DNA from: Marinilabiliaceae bacterium
GTDB lineage: Bacteria > Bacteroidota > Bacteroidia > Bacteroidales > Marinilabiliaceae
Direction: 5' to 3'
Assembly (NCBI GenBank): GCA_016933045.1
Contig: JAFGBR010000042.1
Coordinates: 1-64,000, forward strand
Length of the DNA stretch: 64,000 nt
In this document: in pieces, positions 55,371 through 64,000 of the stretch
Layout: each line of letters opens with the position of its first letter
How positions within the stretch are numbered: the stretch's first letter is position 1
The notes under the pieces: generated by a model
What the model was told of the DNA's origin: nothing
Databases searched by the model: none
The model's input: only the letters and a program-made list of their open reading frames with translations
Translations under genes and position numbers: made by a program

Positions 55371-55807
55371 AATATTATCAATTTGTTTTTAAGTAAAAAT
55401 AAAATAACAGCAATGAAGATAGCAATTACACTATAAGAAAAAAACATTTGAGAATAGTTTGATAAATACATCAACTACCATTTTCATATGGTTAAAAAAG
55501 GTATTCTCAATAAAAATCATTATAATAATTTTTTTTTGCGCAAAAAAAATATCATAAATGCCAAAAAACATAACATTTACTCAAAAAAAGACTTGAAATT
55601 TTAACAGTAAATTTTATTTCGAAATGCATAATGTTTTAAAACATATTTTTAATGGTATACTCAAAAGCCTTATTATTTAATAAATTATAAAAATAAAAAC
55701 AAACAAAATATATTTTTTGCGCAAATTTTACACTATTTAACCATTTATTGCGCAAAAAAATGAAAAACAAAATTATTTTTGTCTCACTAATACACAAAAA
55801 TTTACCA
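55371..55807. promoter_or_regulatory. LacI regulatory region with three GCGC-centred palindromes
   Basis: This 437-bp gap has no gene. It holds three boxes with the core TTGCGCAA: a perfect 20-bp palindrome at 55530-55549 (eight T, GCGC, eight A), TTTGCGCAAA at 55716-55725 and TTGCGCAA at 55748-55755. The last two are centred about 31 bp apart, three helical turns, suiting cooperative or looped binding of a LacI-type dimer. The third overlaps the possible TTG start, which favours translation from a later ATG. Confidence 0.65.
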
Positions 55808-56833
55808 ATGGCAGGAAAAAAAGTTTCACTGAAAGATTTTTCAGCTGAACTGGGGATTTCAGTATCGACAGTTTCTAGGGCATTAAAAAACCATCCCGAT
55901 ATTAGTCAGGAGGTAAAACAAAAAGTGAACTCACTGGCAAAGAAATGGAACTATCAAACAAGCACCTTTTCAATTGGATTCAAAAATCCGGCAACAAAAA
56001 CAATTGGAGTTGTTGTTCCCGACATTGTACGTTTCTTTTATTCATCTATAATTAGCGGAATTGAAAGTTTTGCAAAAGACAACGGTTATTTTATTGTAAT
56101 AGCTAACTCTCGTGAATCGTTTGAAAAAGAAAAAGAGTGCATTCAAAATCTTATCCGCTTAAATGTTGATGGTATTATTGTTTGTTTATCACAGGAAACA
56201 TCTGATTATTCTCATTTTGACTTAGTAAGGCATAAAGATATTCCCCTGGTTTTTTTCGATAGGGTATGCAGAACTAACGAATTTTCATCGGTAATTGCAG
56301 ATAATGCTGATGCGGCTAAAGAAATTGTTAACCATCTGCACAAATCTGGAGCTAAACGCATTGCTCACATAGCAGGGCCAAAAAATCTAAACATTACAAA
56401 AGAACGCATTGCCGGATATCTTATGAGTTTGAACGATAACGAACTTGAGTTCGATAAAGATTTGTTAATATATTGCGACTTAAGCCGTCAGGATGCAATA
56501 AAATCCATAAATAAATTATTGTCATCACCCAAAGTACCCGATGCTATTTTTTGTGTAAACGACACAGTGGCTTATGTTGCCATGAAAGAAATAAAAAATA
56601 AAGGATTGCGAATTCCCGATGACATAGCATTGGTTGGCTTTAATGATGAGTTTCATTCGACTATTGTTGAGCCAACATTAACAACAGTACTTCATCCTAC
56701 CGATGAAATGGGAAAAGAAACCGCCCGATTGTTAATTGAACAAATTGAATCAGGACAACCTCATGCTCCCCGTCAAATTGTAATGAAAACAAGCATTGTT
56801 ATTAGAGAATCATCAATTAAAAACAAATTATAA
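55808..56833 (+). CDS. LacI family transcriptional regulator
   Basis: A 341-residue repressor. The frame opens at TTG 55748 and has ATG 55760, but ATG 55808 gives the standard start MAGKKVSLKDFSAELGISVS, the LacI helix-turn-helix, followed by TVSRALKNHPDISQEVKQKV. A periplasmic-binding-protein-like domain covers about 60-341 (TIGVVVPDIVRFFYSSIISG, FFDRVCRTNEFSSVIADN, FCVNDTVAYVAMKE, VGFNDEFHSTIVEPTLTTV). It precedes uxaB by 35 bp on the same strand, so it likely controls uronate catabolism with a uronate or its metabolite as inducer, and by the GCGC boxes upstream probably itself. Confidence 0.92.
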   Translation: MAGKKVSLKDFSAELGISVSTVSRALKNHPDISQEVKQKVNSLAKKWNYQTSTFSIGFKNPATKTIGVVVPDIVRFFYSSIISGIESFAKDNGYFIVIANSRESFEKEKECIQNLIRLNVDGIIVCLSQETSDYSHFDLVRHKDIPLVFFDRVCRTNEFSSVIADNADAAKEIVNHLHKSGAKRIAHIAGPKNLNITKERIAGYLMSLNDNELEFDKDLLIYCDLSRQDAIKSINKLLSSPKVPDAIFCVNDTVAYVAMKEIKNKGLRIPDDIALVGFNDEFHSTIVEPTLTTVLHPTDEMGKETARLLIEQIESGQPHAPRQIVMKTSIVIRESSIKNKL

Positions 56834-56868
56834 ACATATTGAAATAATATAAAATTTTTTTTAGAATT

Positions 56869-58326
56869 ATGAAGCTTAACAGAAATAACCGGAACATTGA
56901 GAGAGTACCGGAACGAATAATTCAATTTGGAGAAGGAAACTTTTTGCGTGCATTTGTTGATTGGATGGTTCAGGAAATGAATGACAAAACAGACTTTAAC
57001 AGCAGTGTAGTAGTTGTACAACCCATCGACAAAGGTATGGTTGATATGCTTAATGATCAGGATGGATTGTACACTTTAGTTTCTAAAGGATTAAAAAATG
57101 GCGAAGCAGTTAAGGAATCACAATTAATTAAATCAATATCAAGGGGTATTAATCCGTACACTCAATATGAAGATTATTTAAAACTGGCCGAAAATCCACA
57201 AATGAGATTCATAGTATCAAACACAACCGAAGCTGGTATTGCTTACAACGAAAATGATACTTTGAATATGACTCCAGCTTCATCATTCCCTGCTAAATTA
57301 ACCGCATTATTATTTCACCGTTTTAAAACTTTCAATGGCGATTTAAATAAAGGCTTTGTGATTTTACCTTGCGAATTGATAGAACGTAACGGCGATAAAT
57401 TAAAAAAATGTGTTAATCAATATTGTAACCTTTGGAATCTGGGTGATGATTTTCGTACATGGTTAAACAACGCTAATATTTGGACTAATACATTGGTCGA
57501 TCGCATTGTTCCTGGTTACAACCCCGAAACCGCAATGGATGTTTGCCAAACCGAAGGATACGACGATAAACTTGTCGTAGAAGGTGAACAATTCCACCTA
57601 TGGGTAATTGAAGGTCCTCAATCGTTAAAAAACGAAATACCTGCCGAAAAAGCCGGCTTAAACGTTCTTTTCGTTGACGATGTTACTCCATACAGAACGC
57701 GAAAAGTACGTATTCTTAATGGACCTCATACTGTTATGACTCCTATTGCTTATTTAAGCGGAATTGAATATGTTGGCGACGCAATGGATCATCCAATAAT
57801 AGGACAGTTCATCAACCAATCTATATATAACGAGATTATTCCTGCATTATCAATGCCCGAAAATGAATTAACTAATTTCGCAAAAGAAATTGTTGACCGT
57901 TTCAGAAACCCATTTGTAAAACATGCATTATTAAGCATCTCTTTAAATTCTATATCTAAGTTCAAAGCCCGTGTTCTTGATACAATAAAAGAATATTTAG
58001 CTAAAAAAGGTGATTTGCCAACAAACCTGGTAACATCATTGGCAGCTACAATGGTATTTTACAAAGGAGAATACAACGGACATAAAATTGCCATTAAAGA
58101 CGACGATTACATAATTAGCTTTTTTAACACATGTTGGAATAAATATTACAAAAAAGAAATTTCTATCAATCAATTTGTTAGTATTTTCCTTAGTGACACT
58201 ATGATGTGGGGCGATGATCTTACTAAAATAGATGGCCTTACCGATAAAACTACTTTAGCTCTCGAACGAATCTTAAACGAAGGTATGCTTGAAGTTGTTA
58301 AATCTAATATCTCTATAGAAGCTTAA
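56869..58326 (+). CDS. uxaB: Tagaturonate reductase (altronate oxidoreductase)
   Basis: A 485-residue NAD-dependent polyol dehydrogenase of the mannitol dehydrogenase family that reduces D-tagaturonate to D-altronate. The N-terminus has the family's nucleotide loop IIQFGEGNFLRAFVDWMV (residues 17-34). Family features include VSNTTEAGIAYN (near 117-128), PCELIERNGDKLK (near 166-178), NTLVDRIVPGYNPE (near 209) and KVRILNGPHTVMTPIAYLSG (near 280). Full length for UxaB. It sits directly between the LacI regulator and uxaA. With uxaA it forms the galacturonate branch; the isomerase UxaC is not in the window. Confidence 0.93.
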   Translation: MKLNRNNRNIERVPERIIQFGEGNFLRAFVDWMVQEMNDKTDFNSSVVVVQPIDKGMVDMLNDQDGLYTLVSKGLKNGEAVKESQLIKSISRGINPYTQYEDYLKLAENPQMRFIVSNTTEAGIAYNENDTLNMTPASSFPAKLTALLFHRFKTFNGDLNKGFVILPCELIERNGDKLKKCVNQYCNLWNLGDDFRTWLNNANIWTNTLVDRIVPGYNPETAMDVCQTEGYDDKLVVEGEQFHLWVIEGPQSLKNEIPAEKAGLNVLFVDDVTPYRTRKVRILNGPHTVMTPIAYLSGIEYVGDAMDHPIIGQFINQSIYNEIIPALSMPENELTNFAKEIVDRFRNPFVKHALLSISLNSISKFKARVLDTIKEYLAKKGDLPTNLVTSLAATMVFYKGEYNGHKIAIKDDDYIISFFNTCWNKYYKKEISINQFVSIFLSDTMMWGDDLTKIDGLTDKTTLALERILNEGMLEVVKSNISIEA

Positions 58327-58346
58327 ATCTTTTATAATTTAAATAT

Positions 58347-59834
58347 ATGCCACAACATATTATTATTGACGAAAAAGACAATGTTGCTGTTGCACTTACC
58401 GACCTGAAAAAAGGAAGCATCATTGAGGCTCGAAATAAAAAAATAGAATTAAAGAGCGACATTAACCGTGCACATAAATTCGCTTTAGTTGATATAGCCA
58501 AAGAAGAAAACATATTTAAATATGGTTATGCAATAGGACATGCAATTACTAATATAAAAGCAGGTGAACATGTTCATGCTCACAACATCAAAACTAACTT
58601 AAGCGGAGTTTTAAATTACAAATACGAGCAACAATTAACCGAAGTTTCTCTTCCCTTTCGCAACCTAACATTTAAAGGCTACAAACGAGCTAATGGCGAT
58701 GTTGGTATCCGTAATGAATTATGGATTGTACCAACAGTAGGTTGCGTAAACGGAATTGGCGAACGTATGTTAAATGCTTTAAAAGCCGAAGTTGACAATT
58801 CAAAACTCGATGGCATTGAGATTTTTAAGCACAACTACGGATGTTCACAACTTGGCGATGACCATAAAAACACCATGAAAATTCTGCGCGACATTGTTCT
58901 GCACCCAAATGCAGGAGCTGTTTTGGTTTTAGGTTTAGGATGCGAAAATAACCAACCCGATGTGTTCGAAAAATTCCTGGGCAACTACAACAAAGACCGC
59001 ATTAAATTTTTAACCACCCAAAAAGTACAGGACGAGCACGAAGTGGGCATGGAAATCCTGCGCAATTTATTTGCAAAAGCTAGTCAGGATATTCGCGAAG
59101 ACGTACCTATATCTGAACTTAGAATTGGCTTAAAATGTGGGGGGTCCGATGGTATGTCGGGTATTACTGCCAATCCTCTATTAGGAAAATTAACCGATAT
59201 ACTTGTTAGCCAGGGAGGTACGTCTGTTTTAACTGAAGTACCTGAAATGTTTGGTGCTGAAACAATTTTAATGGCACGCTCGCAAGACAAAGCAACATTC
59301 GATAAAACAGTTCATCTCATAAACGACTTTAAAAACTTTTTTATCGAAAATAAACAACCTATTTACGAAAATCCATCTCCAGGCAACAAAGAAGGAGGTA
59401 TATCAACTTTAGAAGATAAATCATTGGGTTGCACAACTAAATGCGGTAAAGCAACGGTTCGTGATGTTCTAATGTATGGCGATCAAATTACATCAAAAGG
59501 CTTAAACCTTTTAAGTGCTCCTGGTAATGACTTAGTTGCCAGTACTGCTTTAGGTGCATCTGGCTGTCATATAGTATTATTTACAACAGGACGTGGAACG
59601 CCTTTTGGCAGTTTTGTGCCAACTATGAAGATATCGTCAAACAGCCAATTGGCTCAAAATAAACCACATTGGATTGACTTTAATGCCGGAACTGTTGCTG
59701 AAGGAAAAACACTTGATGAAGTTGCTGAAGAATTACTTAATTATGTAATTGAAGTTGCAAATGGGAAAAAAGTAAATAACGAAATTTACAACTATCGCGA
59801 AATTTCCATATTTAAATCGGGTGTTACTCTGTAA
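58347..59834 (+). CDS. uxaA: Altronate dehydratase
   Basis: A 495-residue enzyme converting D-altronate to 2-keto-3-deoxygluconate. The N-terminal SAF domain (about 1-95) includes DNVAVALTDLKKGSII and YGYAIGHAITNIKAGEHVHA. The catalytic galactarate/altronate dehydratase part (about 105-495) has FKGYKRANGDVGIRNELWIV, KHNYGCSQLGDDH, LGLGCENNQPD, GLKCGGSDGMSGITANP, and near the C-terminus FTTGRGTPFGS. It is full length and starts 21 bp after uxaB. The operon ends with a terminator 27 bp later. Confidence 0.94.
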   Translation: MPQHIIIDEKDNVAVALTDLKKGSIIEARNKKIELKSDINRAHKFALVDIAKEENIFKYGYAIGHAITNIKAGEHVHAHNIKTNLSGVLNYKYEQQLTEVSLPFRNLTFKGYKRANGDVGIRNELWIVPTVGCVNGIGERMLNALKAEVDNSKLDGIEIFKHNYGCSQLGDDHKNTMKILRDIVLHPNAGAVLVLGLGCENNQPDVFEKFLGNYNKDRIKFLTTQKVQDEHEVGMEILRNLFAKASQDIREDVPISELRIGLKCGGSDGMSGITANPLLGKLTDILVSQGGTSVLTEVPEMFGAETILMARSQDKATFDKTVHLINDFKNFFIENKQPIYENPSPGNKEGGISTLEDKSLGCTTKCGKATVRDVLMYGDQITSKGLNLLSAPGNDLVASTALGASGCHIVLFTTGRGTPFGSFVPTMKISSNSQLAQNKPHWIDFNAGTVAEGKTLDEVAEELLNYVIEVANGKKVNNEIYNYREISIFKSGVTL

Positions 59835-59860
59835 AATATAAATGAAATATTATTAGTAAT

Positions 59861-59897
59861 AAAAGGTTGCTTTATTTTAGGTAACCTTTTGTTTTTT
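59861..59897 (+). terminator. Terminator of the uxaB-uxaA operon
   Basis: AAAAGGTT at 59861-59868 pairs with AACCTTTT at 59883-59890, and the outer C-G pair and GT contact extend the stem; a T-rich run GTTTTTT follows. Confidence 0.75.
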
Positions 59898-59981
59898 AAT
59901 AATTAAAAAATATAACAACAGTAAAACGTATATAAAAAATAGACTACCAATAAATCAAAACAAAACATAGTTTAATAATAT

Positions 59982-60200
59982 CTAAACAACAATCTCAACA
60001 TTAAGCTGATAAAATGAAGTACGTTCAACATTTTTTATATATCCCTTATTTGTTAATGAAAGAATTGTTTCAGCTCCTTTGGTTTGTGAAATGTTCAATT
60101 CTTTAAATATATTTCCATAAAGACATCTGTTTTTTTTCTTTAACAGCAAAAGTATTTTTTTCTCATCTTCAGTAAATTTTTTATTGTTAATTATCTCCAT
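59982..60200 (-). CDS. Small winged-helix protein
   Basis: A 72-residue protein that resembles a lone winged-helix domain: FTEDEKKILLLLKKKNRCLY, GNIFKELNISQTKGAETILS, then LTNKGYIKNVERTSFYQLNV, corresponding to helix, recognition helix and wing. No ligand-binding part is present. It lies 17 bp after ablB on the same strand and may be the last gene of the beta-lysine operon, possibly as a small transcription factor or anti-regulator. I do not recognise a named family. Confidence 0.65.
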   Translation of the reverse strand: MEIINNKKFTEDEKKILLLLKKKNRCLYGNIFKELNISQTKGAETILSLTNKGYIKNVERTSFYQLNVEIVV

Positions 60201-60217
60201 GTTAATCTTTACGTTTA

Positions 60218-61057
60218 TTAAATGTGTTTATAATAAATATTCATACTCTCAATTTCTCCCGAAATATTTGTGTTATTAATTAAGGAGCCGGAATAGTTAT
60301 AGTTATTACGAATAAATGTTTTATTCATTGGAATTGAATTTAACCTGGCAATCGTATATAAAGTATTTATACATTGATGCTTCATTTCCTTCTCCATTTT
60401 TCGCAACAATAACCCAGCTAAGCTTTTACCTAAATGACTTTGAATAGTAGCAAAATCGGTCATTTCAGCATTTTTATTTTCAAAATCAATTTCAGCAGAT
60501 GAAAGTGCAACCAAACTACCATTTTTTTCCACTCCAAAATATTGCACATCCCCATTCATTGTTTTTATTATATATTCTGGATCATGAATAGGAAATGGGT
60601 AACTTTCAAACACAGAACCGTAGATTTGAGCCATTTCATCAGCATCACTATCATTCATTTTTCGAACTGAATACCCGGTTAAGTCTTTTTTATTATTTTT
60701 TTCGTTTGAAACATCCGACATTAACAATTGCGATAATTGAGCAAGCATTTTACCATCGTTACATAACAATCTTTCTGGACTTAAAAACTTCGACATAAAA
60801 AACATATCCTCATTAGCATTGAAAAAATCAGGGATATATGCTTCTATTCGATAATCATTAGCTAAAAAAAGAGGCGCAATATCACGAGAAATCTTACAAA
60901 TAACTTTTGAATAATTAAAGCCATCTGTCAATATTTGTATTTTATTAATTATAGTGTCAATATCCTCTCTATCTAACTTCATTAAATAAACCCTGTCATT
61001 TAGTTTTCCATGTTGGATTTTTGAACCTTTTCCAACATTCTCTATAACATCAGACAT
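60218..61057 (-). CDS. ablB: Beta-lysine N6-acetyltransferase
   Basis: A 279-residue GNAT enzyme expected to acetylate beta-lysine to N-epsilon-acetyl-beta-lysine, a compatible solute. The frame is longer, but the ATG at 61057 ([20 protein letters not shown]) is preferred because GGAGGG lies exactly 6 nt before it, a true Shine-Dalgarno sequence that is unusual in this window. The N-terminal part has [12 protein letters not shown]; the GNAT domain (about 135-279) has [31 protein letters not shown] and the acetyl-CoA region [20 protein letters not shown]. It overlaps the ablA stop by 8 bp, as is common for abl pairs. Confidence 0.88.
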   Translation of the reverse strand: MSDVIENVGKGSKIQHGKLNDRVYLMKLDREDIDTIINKIQILTDGFNYSKVICKISRDIAPLFLANDYRIEAYIPDFFNANEDMFFMSKFLSPERLLCNDGKMLAQLSQLLMSDVSNEKNNKKDLTGYSVRKMNDSDADEMAQIYGSVFESYPFPIHDPEYIIKTMNGDVQYFGVEKNGSLVALSSAEIDFENKNAEMTDFATIQSHLGKSLAGLLLRKMEKEMKHQCINTLYTIARLNSIPMNKTFIRNNYNYSGSLINNTNISGEIESMNIYYKHI

Positions 61058-62363
61058 TTTCATCCCTCCTTTTTTGTCGTTCATTTCCTTCGGGTATAAG
61101 TGATATTGAATCACATGAATCAGACAAAAGCTTCTCTATTCCTATAGCTTCTCTCTCATCTGTTTCATTCAGGTTGAGCTCTAACACGCAATTATTACAA
61201 TTTCGGTCACAAATCTTTGGCTCATAACTATCAGGCTCTTTATACGTTGTAATAACACCCTCATAATTACGTAATACAACCTTATTCGTCGACCAGGATA
61301 TTATATAATTAGGCATAACCGGAATTTTACCTCCTCCACCGGGTGCGTCAATAACGTAAGTAGGACGAGCAAAACCGCTGGTATGTCCAACAAGGCTTTC
61401 CATAATCTCAATTCCTTTTCCTATAGGCGTACGAAAGTGCGACAACCCTTCTGATAAATCACACTGATACAAATAATATGGACGCACTCTGTTTTTAACA
61501 AGTTTGTGTAGCAACGATTTCATTATTCTCGGACAATCATTAACATCAGCCAAAAGAACCGACTGATTACCTAAAGGAAAACCGCCATCTGCCAGTTTAG
61601 CCAACGATTCTTTTGCTGAGGCTGTTATCTCATTAGGATGATTAAAATGAGTATTTATCCAAAGTGGTTGATATTTCTTTAAAATTGAAATAAGGTTGTC
61701 TGTTATCCTATATGGAAGTACAACAGGCATTCTTGTTCCTATACGAATTATTTCAACATGTTCTATTTTACTAATTTCAGATAAAAGCCAATCAATTTTT
61801 TCATCAGGAAGCATAAACGGATCACCTCCCGACAGCAAAACATCTCTTACCTGGGGTGTATTTCTTATATATTCAATACCTGCTGAAAGCTGCTGTTTCG
61901 AAGGAAGAAAACCCACATCACCAACTTTACGCTTTCGAGTACAATGACGGCAATACATCGAACATAAATTACTCACATGAAACAAAACACGGTCGGGATA
62001 CCTATGTGTTATTCCTTCAACTGGGCTATCCTTTTCTTCCGATAATGGATCCTCATATTCAGACTCTAATGTTGTTAATTCTTCAATACATCCAAAAGCC
62101 TGCTTAAAAACAGGATCGTTTTTATAATTTGTTTTATTTATTAATGATAAATAGTATGGTGTTATTGACAGAGGAAACTTTTCAAACGTTTTTTCCAAAT
62201 CTGCTCTTTCCTCATCATCAAAATGAATACCTGTTAAAAACTCAAATTTGTCAATTGTTCTAATACTGTTTTTAATTTGCCATCTCCAATCCTTCCATTT
62301 CGACAGTTGGGGTTCCTTTTCAATTTTGTTTGCAATTTCTTTTTGTACATTATTATAGATCAT
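61050..62363 (-). CDS. ablA: Lysine 2,3-aminomutase
   Basis: A 437-residue radical SAM, PLP-dependent enzyme converting L-alpha-lysine to L-beta-lysine. The radical SAM cluster ligands are Cys134, Cys138 and Cys141 in CSMYCRHC, followed by TRKRKVGD. Further family motifs are [74 protein letters not shown] and the PLP-lysine region [14 protein letters not shown]-terminal cysteine group (CDRNCNNC) may bind zinc. Length matches clostridial and methanogen AblA. Coupled to ablB, it serves osmolyte synthesis rather than lysine fermentation, since no further lysine-degradation genes are here. Confidence 0.93.
   Translation of the reverse strand: MIYNNVQKEIANKIEKEPQLSKWKDWRWQIKNSIRTIDKFEFLTGIHFDDEERADLEKTFEKFPLSITPYYLSLINKTNYKNDPVFKQAFGCIEELTTLESEYEDPLSEEKDSPVEGITHRYPDRVLFHVSNLCSMYCRHCTRKRKVGDVGFLPSKQQLSAGIEYIRNTPQVRDVLLSGGDPFMLPDEKIDWLLSEISKIEHVEIIRIGTRMPVVLPYRITDNLISILKKYQPLWINTHFNHPNEITASAKESLAKLADGGFPLGNQSVLLADVNDCPRIMKSLLHKLVKNRVRPYYLYQCDLSEGLSHFRTPIGKGIEIMESLVGHTSGFARPTYVIDAPGGGGKIPVMPNYIISWSTNKVVLRNYEGVITTYKEPDSYEPKICDRNCNNCVLELNLNETDEREAIGIEKLLSDSCDSISLIPEGNERQKRRDENV
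61064..61069 (-). promoter_or_regulatory. Shine-Dalgarno site deciding the ablB start
   Basis: GGAGGG on the minus strand, 6 nt before ATG 61057 and inside the end of ablA. Other genes in this window lack such a site, so the abl pair may have come from an organism using strong Shine-Dalgarno initiation. Confidence 0.6.
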
Positions 62364-62388
62364 ACGCTCAAATTAGTTTCTACGCGAA

Positions 62389-62396
62389 CAAATTTA
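62389..62396 (-). promoter_or_regulatory. -7 promoter element of ablA
   Basis: TAAATTTG on the minus strand fits TAnnTTTG, 26 bp before the ablA start. A -33 TTG is not present. ablA could therefore have a promoter separate from the upstream MarR gene. Confidence 0.45.
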
Positions 62397-62471
62397 TAAA
62401 AAGAATATGAGAATTCCTGATTTATTTCGCACTTATTAAAAATTGAGAATTAATCTAAATGAATAAAAAAA

Positions 62472-62975
62472 CTATTCCGAAGAAGGATACTCATTATTAA
62501 TATCCTCTAAATCACTATCTAATGTTATTAATGGCGAAGCCTCAACCTGCTCAATGTTTAACAGTTTAATTAGAGTATTGAGGCTTTCTTCAACTTTTAT
62601 CAACTCTTTTTCTTCGAGATTTTTTAATTTTTCCGATAATTTTTCGTGTAGAAGCGAAGGTATTGTACTCAATAATTTATCACCAGCCGATGTTAAAGCA
62701 ATATTTACTACCCTTTTATCACCCAATTTAGGCAAACGTGCTAAAAAACCTTTTTTTTCTAATCGATGAATTATTCCACTTACTGTACTTGAATTTAGGT
62801 TTAAAAAATTTTTAATTTCACCATGTGTAGACTGATAATTGGGCGATTCATTTAAAAAACTCAAACATAAAACCTGGGGTATACTTACACCATATTCCTT
62901 TTCAATTTTTTTCGATTCAATATCGATTGACCTCACAATTTTCCTTATTTTCATTAAAATATCGGTAGTATCCAT
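62472..62975 (-). CDS. MarR family transcriptional regulator
   Basis: A 167-residue winged-helix regulator. The recognition region is visible as STHGEIKNFLNLNSSTVSGI followed by IHRLEKKGFLARLPKLGDKR, the MarR DNA-binding core with wing, and VVNIALTSAGDKLL. Flanking helices form the dimer interface, and the C-terminal tail is acidic (DSDLEDINNEYPSSE). It lies 108 bp upstream of ablA on the same strand, so it is a candidate regulator of osmolyte genes. An 18-bp palindrome overlaps its promoter and suggests self-repression. The signal is unknown; osmotic stress is inferred from context. Confidence 0.9.
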   Translation of the reverse strand: MDTTDILMKIRKIVRSIDIESKKIEKEYGVSIPQVLCLSFLNESPNYQSTHGEIKNFLNLNSSTVSGIIHRLEKKGFLARLPKLGDKRVVNIALTSAGDKLLSTIPSLLHEKLSEKLKNLEEKELIKVEESLNTLIKLLNIEQVEASPLITLDSDLEDINNEYPSSE

Positions 62976-62991
62976 AAATAATTATTTTAAA

Positions 62992-63013
62992 CAAATGTAA
63001 AAATGTTTTTACA
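62992..63013 (-). promoter_or_regulatory. MarR promoter box overlapped by an 18-bp palindrome
   Basis: Minus strand TACATTTG (62999-62992) fits TAnnTTTG, and 62996-63013 is an inverted repeat with arms TGTAAAAA and TTTTTACA around a 2-bp centre. Size and overlap are right for a MarR autorepressor operator. No copy is seen before ablA. Confidence 0.6.
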
Positions 63014-63061
63014 GAAACTATTTTTTCACAACCAAATTTCAAACTTATTACACTATTACAA

Positions 63062-63826
63062 TTATTCTATTGATAATCTCTCTTTAACAATATTAGAAAA
63101 CGAACGCCCCGTTTCTATTTTTTTAACAGCAACATCATCTAAAACCAGTATGTATTTACCCCGGAAATATTTTCGGTACTCTTTTACAAAATTAAGGTTG
63201 ACAACAATACTCCTGTGTACCTGCAAAAAGTTATCAGGCAAGCGCTCCGCCAGCTTTTTCAGACTTTGATCGGTGAGGTATTTTTGACCATCATTGGTGA
63301 AAAACTCAACATATTTTTCACAAGCTATGAAATGGGTAATCTTTTCAACTTTTACCAGAATTACCCTGTCGCCAATTTTATGAGGTATCGACTGTAACTT
63401 TTTATGTTCGCTTTGTTGCCTTACCAGGTTAAGCAATTCATTTATCTGAAATCCAGGCCCAATGGGGGTATTCCTTTTAAGCTTTTCCAACGTCAATTGC
63501 AAACGTTCCTTTTCAACAGGTTTTACAAGGTAATCAACTGCCATTGTATTAAAAGCCTGTAAAGCAAACTCCTCGTAAGCAGTACAAAAAACCACACTTG
63601 GCACATGAGTAAGATCAGCGAGCATTTCAAAACCAGTTTTACCGGGCATTTGAATGTCGAGAAAAATCAAATCGGGTTTTAAACTATTAATCAATTCAAC
63701 ACCTTCAATACCATTTTTTGCCTCGGCAATAACCTCTATTTTATTGGAACACTCCTCAATTAATCGCGCTAATCGCTGACGGGCAATGGCTTCATCATCA
63801 ATTATTATGGTTCGGTATGTTGTCAT
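63062..63826 (-). CDS. LytR/AlgR family response regulator
   Basis: A 254-residue regulator with a receiver domain (about 3-120; TIIIDDEAIARQRLARLIEE, phosphoacceptor Asp in LIFLDIQMPGKTGFE, switch lysine in VDYLVKPVEKERL) and a LytTR DNA-binding domain (about 150-254; IVLVKVEKITHFIACEKYVE in form, KLAERLPDNFLQVHRSIVVN, YRKYFRGKYIL). It starts 1 bp after the stop of its kinase gene, so the two are translationally coupled. Targets cannot be predicted. Confidence 0.93.
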   Translation of the reverse strand: MTTYRTIIIDDEAIARQRLARLIEECSNKIEVIAEAKNGIEGVELINSLKPDLIFLDIQMPGKTGFEMLADLTHVPSVVFCTAYEEFALQAFNTMAVDYLVKPVEKERLQLTLEKLKRNTPIGPGFQINELLNLVRQQSEHKKLQSIPHKIGDRVILVKVEKITHFIACEKYVEFFTNDGQKYLTDQSLKKLAERLPDNFLQVHRSIVVNLNFVKEYRKYFRGKYILVLDDVAVKKIETGRSFSNIVKERLSIE

Positions 63827-63827
63827 A

Positions 63828-64000
63828 CTACGAAAGTTTAATTAAAACTTGTTTTTCGGGTGAATTTATAAAATGCAATTCAAAACGGTTAGAATATAAA
63901 ATATCGAGCTTATCGTAAATGCTTTGTAAGCCGAAACCGGGATTCAAATCAGCCGGAAAATCAGGACCATTGTCATGTACCGCAATCTCAACCCATCTAT
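63828..64000 (-). CDS. LytS-type sensor histidine kinase, C-terminal end (partial)
   Basis: The last 57 codons of a kinase gene that continues beyond the window. They encode WVEIAVHDNGPDFPADLNPG followed by FGLQSIYDKLDILYSNRFEL, the G1/G2 ATP-binding region of a HATPase domain of the LytS/YehU (HisK_7TM-linked) type. The stop TAG is separated by one base from the ATG of the LytTR regulator gene, giving a standard two-component pair. Confidence 0.85.
   Translation of the reverse strand, partial: RWVEIAVHDNGPDFPADLNPGFGLQSIYDKLDILYSNRFELHFINSPEKQVLIKLS

Noticed and set aside
1-64000. CRISPR arrays, tRNA or rRNA genes
   Set aside because: No regularly spaced repeats, tRNA cloverleaf ends or rRNA sequence were seen by reading; a dedicated scan was not possible.

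Overview
The window is AT-rich DNA of a Bacteroidota bacterium, most likely an anaerobic, polysaccharide-degrading member of the Bacteroidales/Marinilabiliales type. The evidence is the C-terminal type IX secretion (T9SS) sorting domains on several enzymes, giant periplasmic-propeller hybrid two-component sensors, promoters of the TAnnTTTG type, general lack of Shine-Dalgarno sequences, and a group-B-like [FeFe] hydrogenase. The genus assignment is inference. I saw no rRNA, tRNA or CRISPR array.

Layout. (1) 1-8793, minus strand: a surface-glycan cluster with two GT2 glycosyltransferases, two MBOAT/SGNH O-acetylation pairs and two sulfotransferase-like proteins. (2) 8988-13424: an outer-membrane DUF5686-type protein and a lipoprotein resembling the Cthe_2159 carbohydrate-binding beta-helix, convergent on a shared hairpin. 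(3) 13629-20320: a hydrogen module made of a sigma-54 activator with PAS domain, tandem palindromic operators, a 2Fe-2S thioredoxin-like ferredoxin, a sensory-type [FeFe] hydrogenase with PAS domain that lacks the proton-relay cysteine, a SpoIIE-type phosphatase, and a second [FeFe] hydrogenase with the full TSCCP motif. (4) 20455-23644: an unknown protein, an ABC-F ATPase and a MaoC hydratase. (5) 24087-35298: a pectin locus with a large modular PL1 pectate lyase, an AraC-containing hybrid sensor (HTCS), a 45-codon stump of a PL11 rhamnogalacturonan lyase next to a frameshifted transposase stump, a beta-helix/RICIN protein of different base composition, and a decayed TauE/SafE gene. (6) 35319-53240: a beta-L-arabinoside locus with a hybrid kinase lacking a DNA-binding domain, GH127, GH146, AraC regulator, MFS sugar porter, GH2-like lipoprotein and a DUF5107-TPR protein, with no SusC/SusD pair. 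(7) 53798-55370: an iron exporter of the ferritin-VIT1 type and a Crp/Fnr regulator. (8) 55808-59834: a LacI regulator with GCGC-centred palindromes, uxaB and uxaA for galacturonate catabolism. (9) 59982-62975: MarR regulator, ablA, ablB (N-epsilon-acetyl-beta-lysine osmolyte synthesis) and a small winged-helix protein. (10) 63062-64000: a LytTR response regulator and the end of its histidine kinase.

Functionally, sections 5, 6 and 8 fit together as plant or algal pectin use: secreted lyases and arabinofuranosidases release galacturonate and L-arabinose, an MFS porter imports sugar, and UxaB/UxaA feed galacturonate toward KDG. The hydrogen module could adjust fermentative electron disposal to ambient H2. 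Hydrogenase maturases (HydEFG), uxaC, PAPS synthesis and glycan export genes are not in the window.
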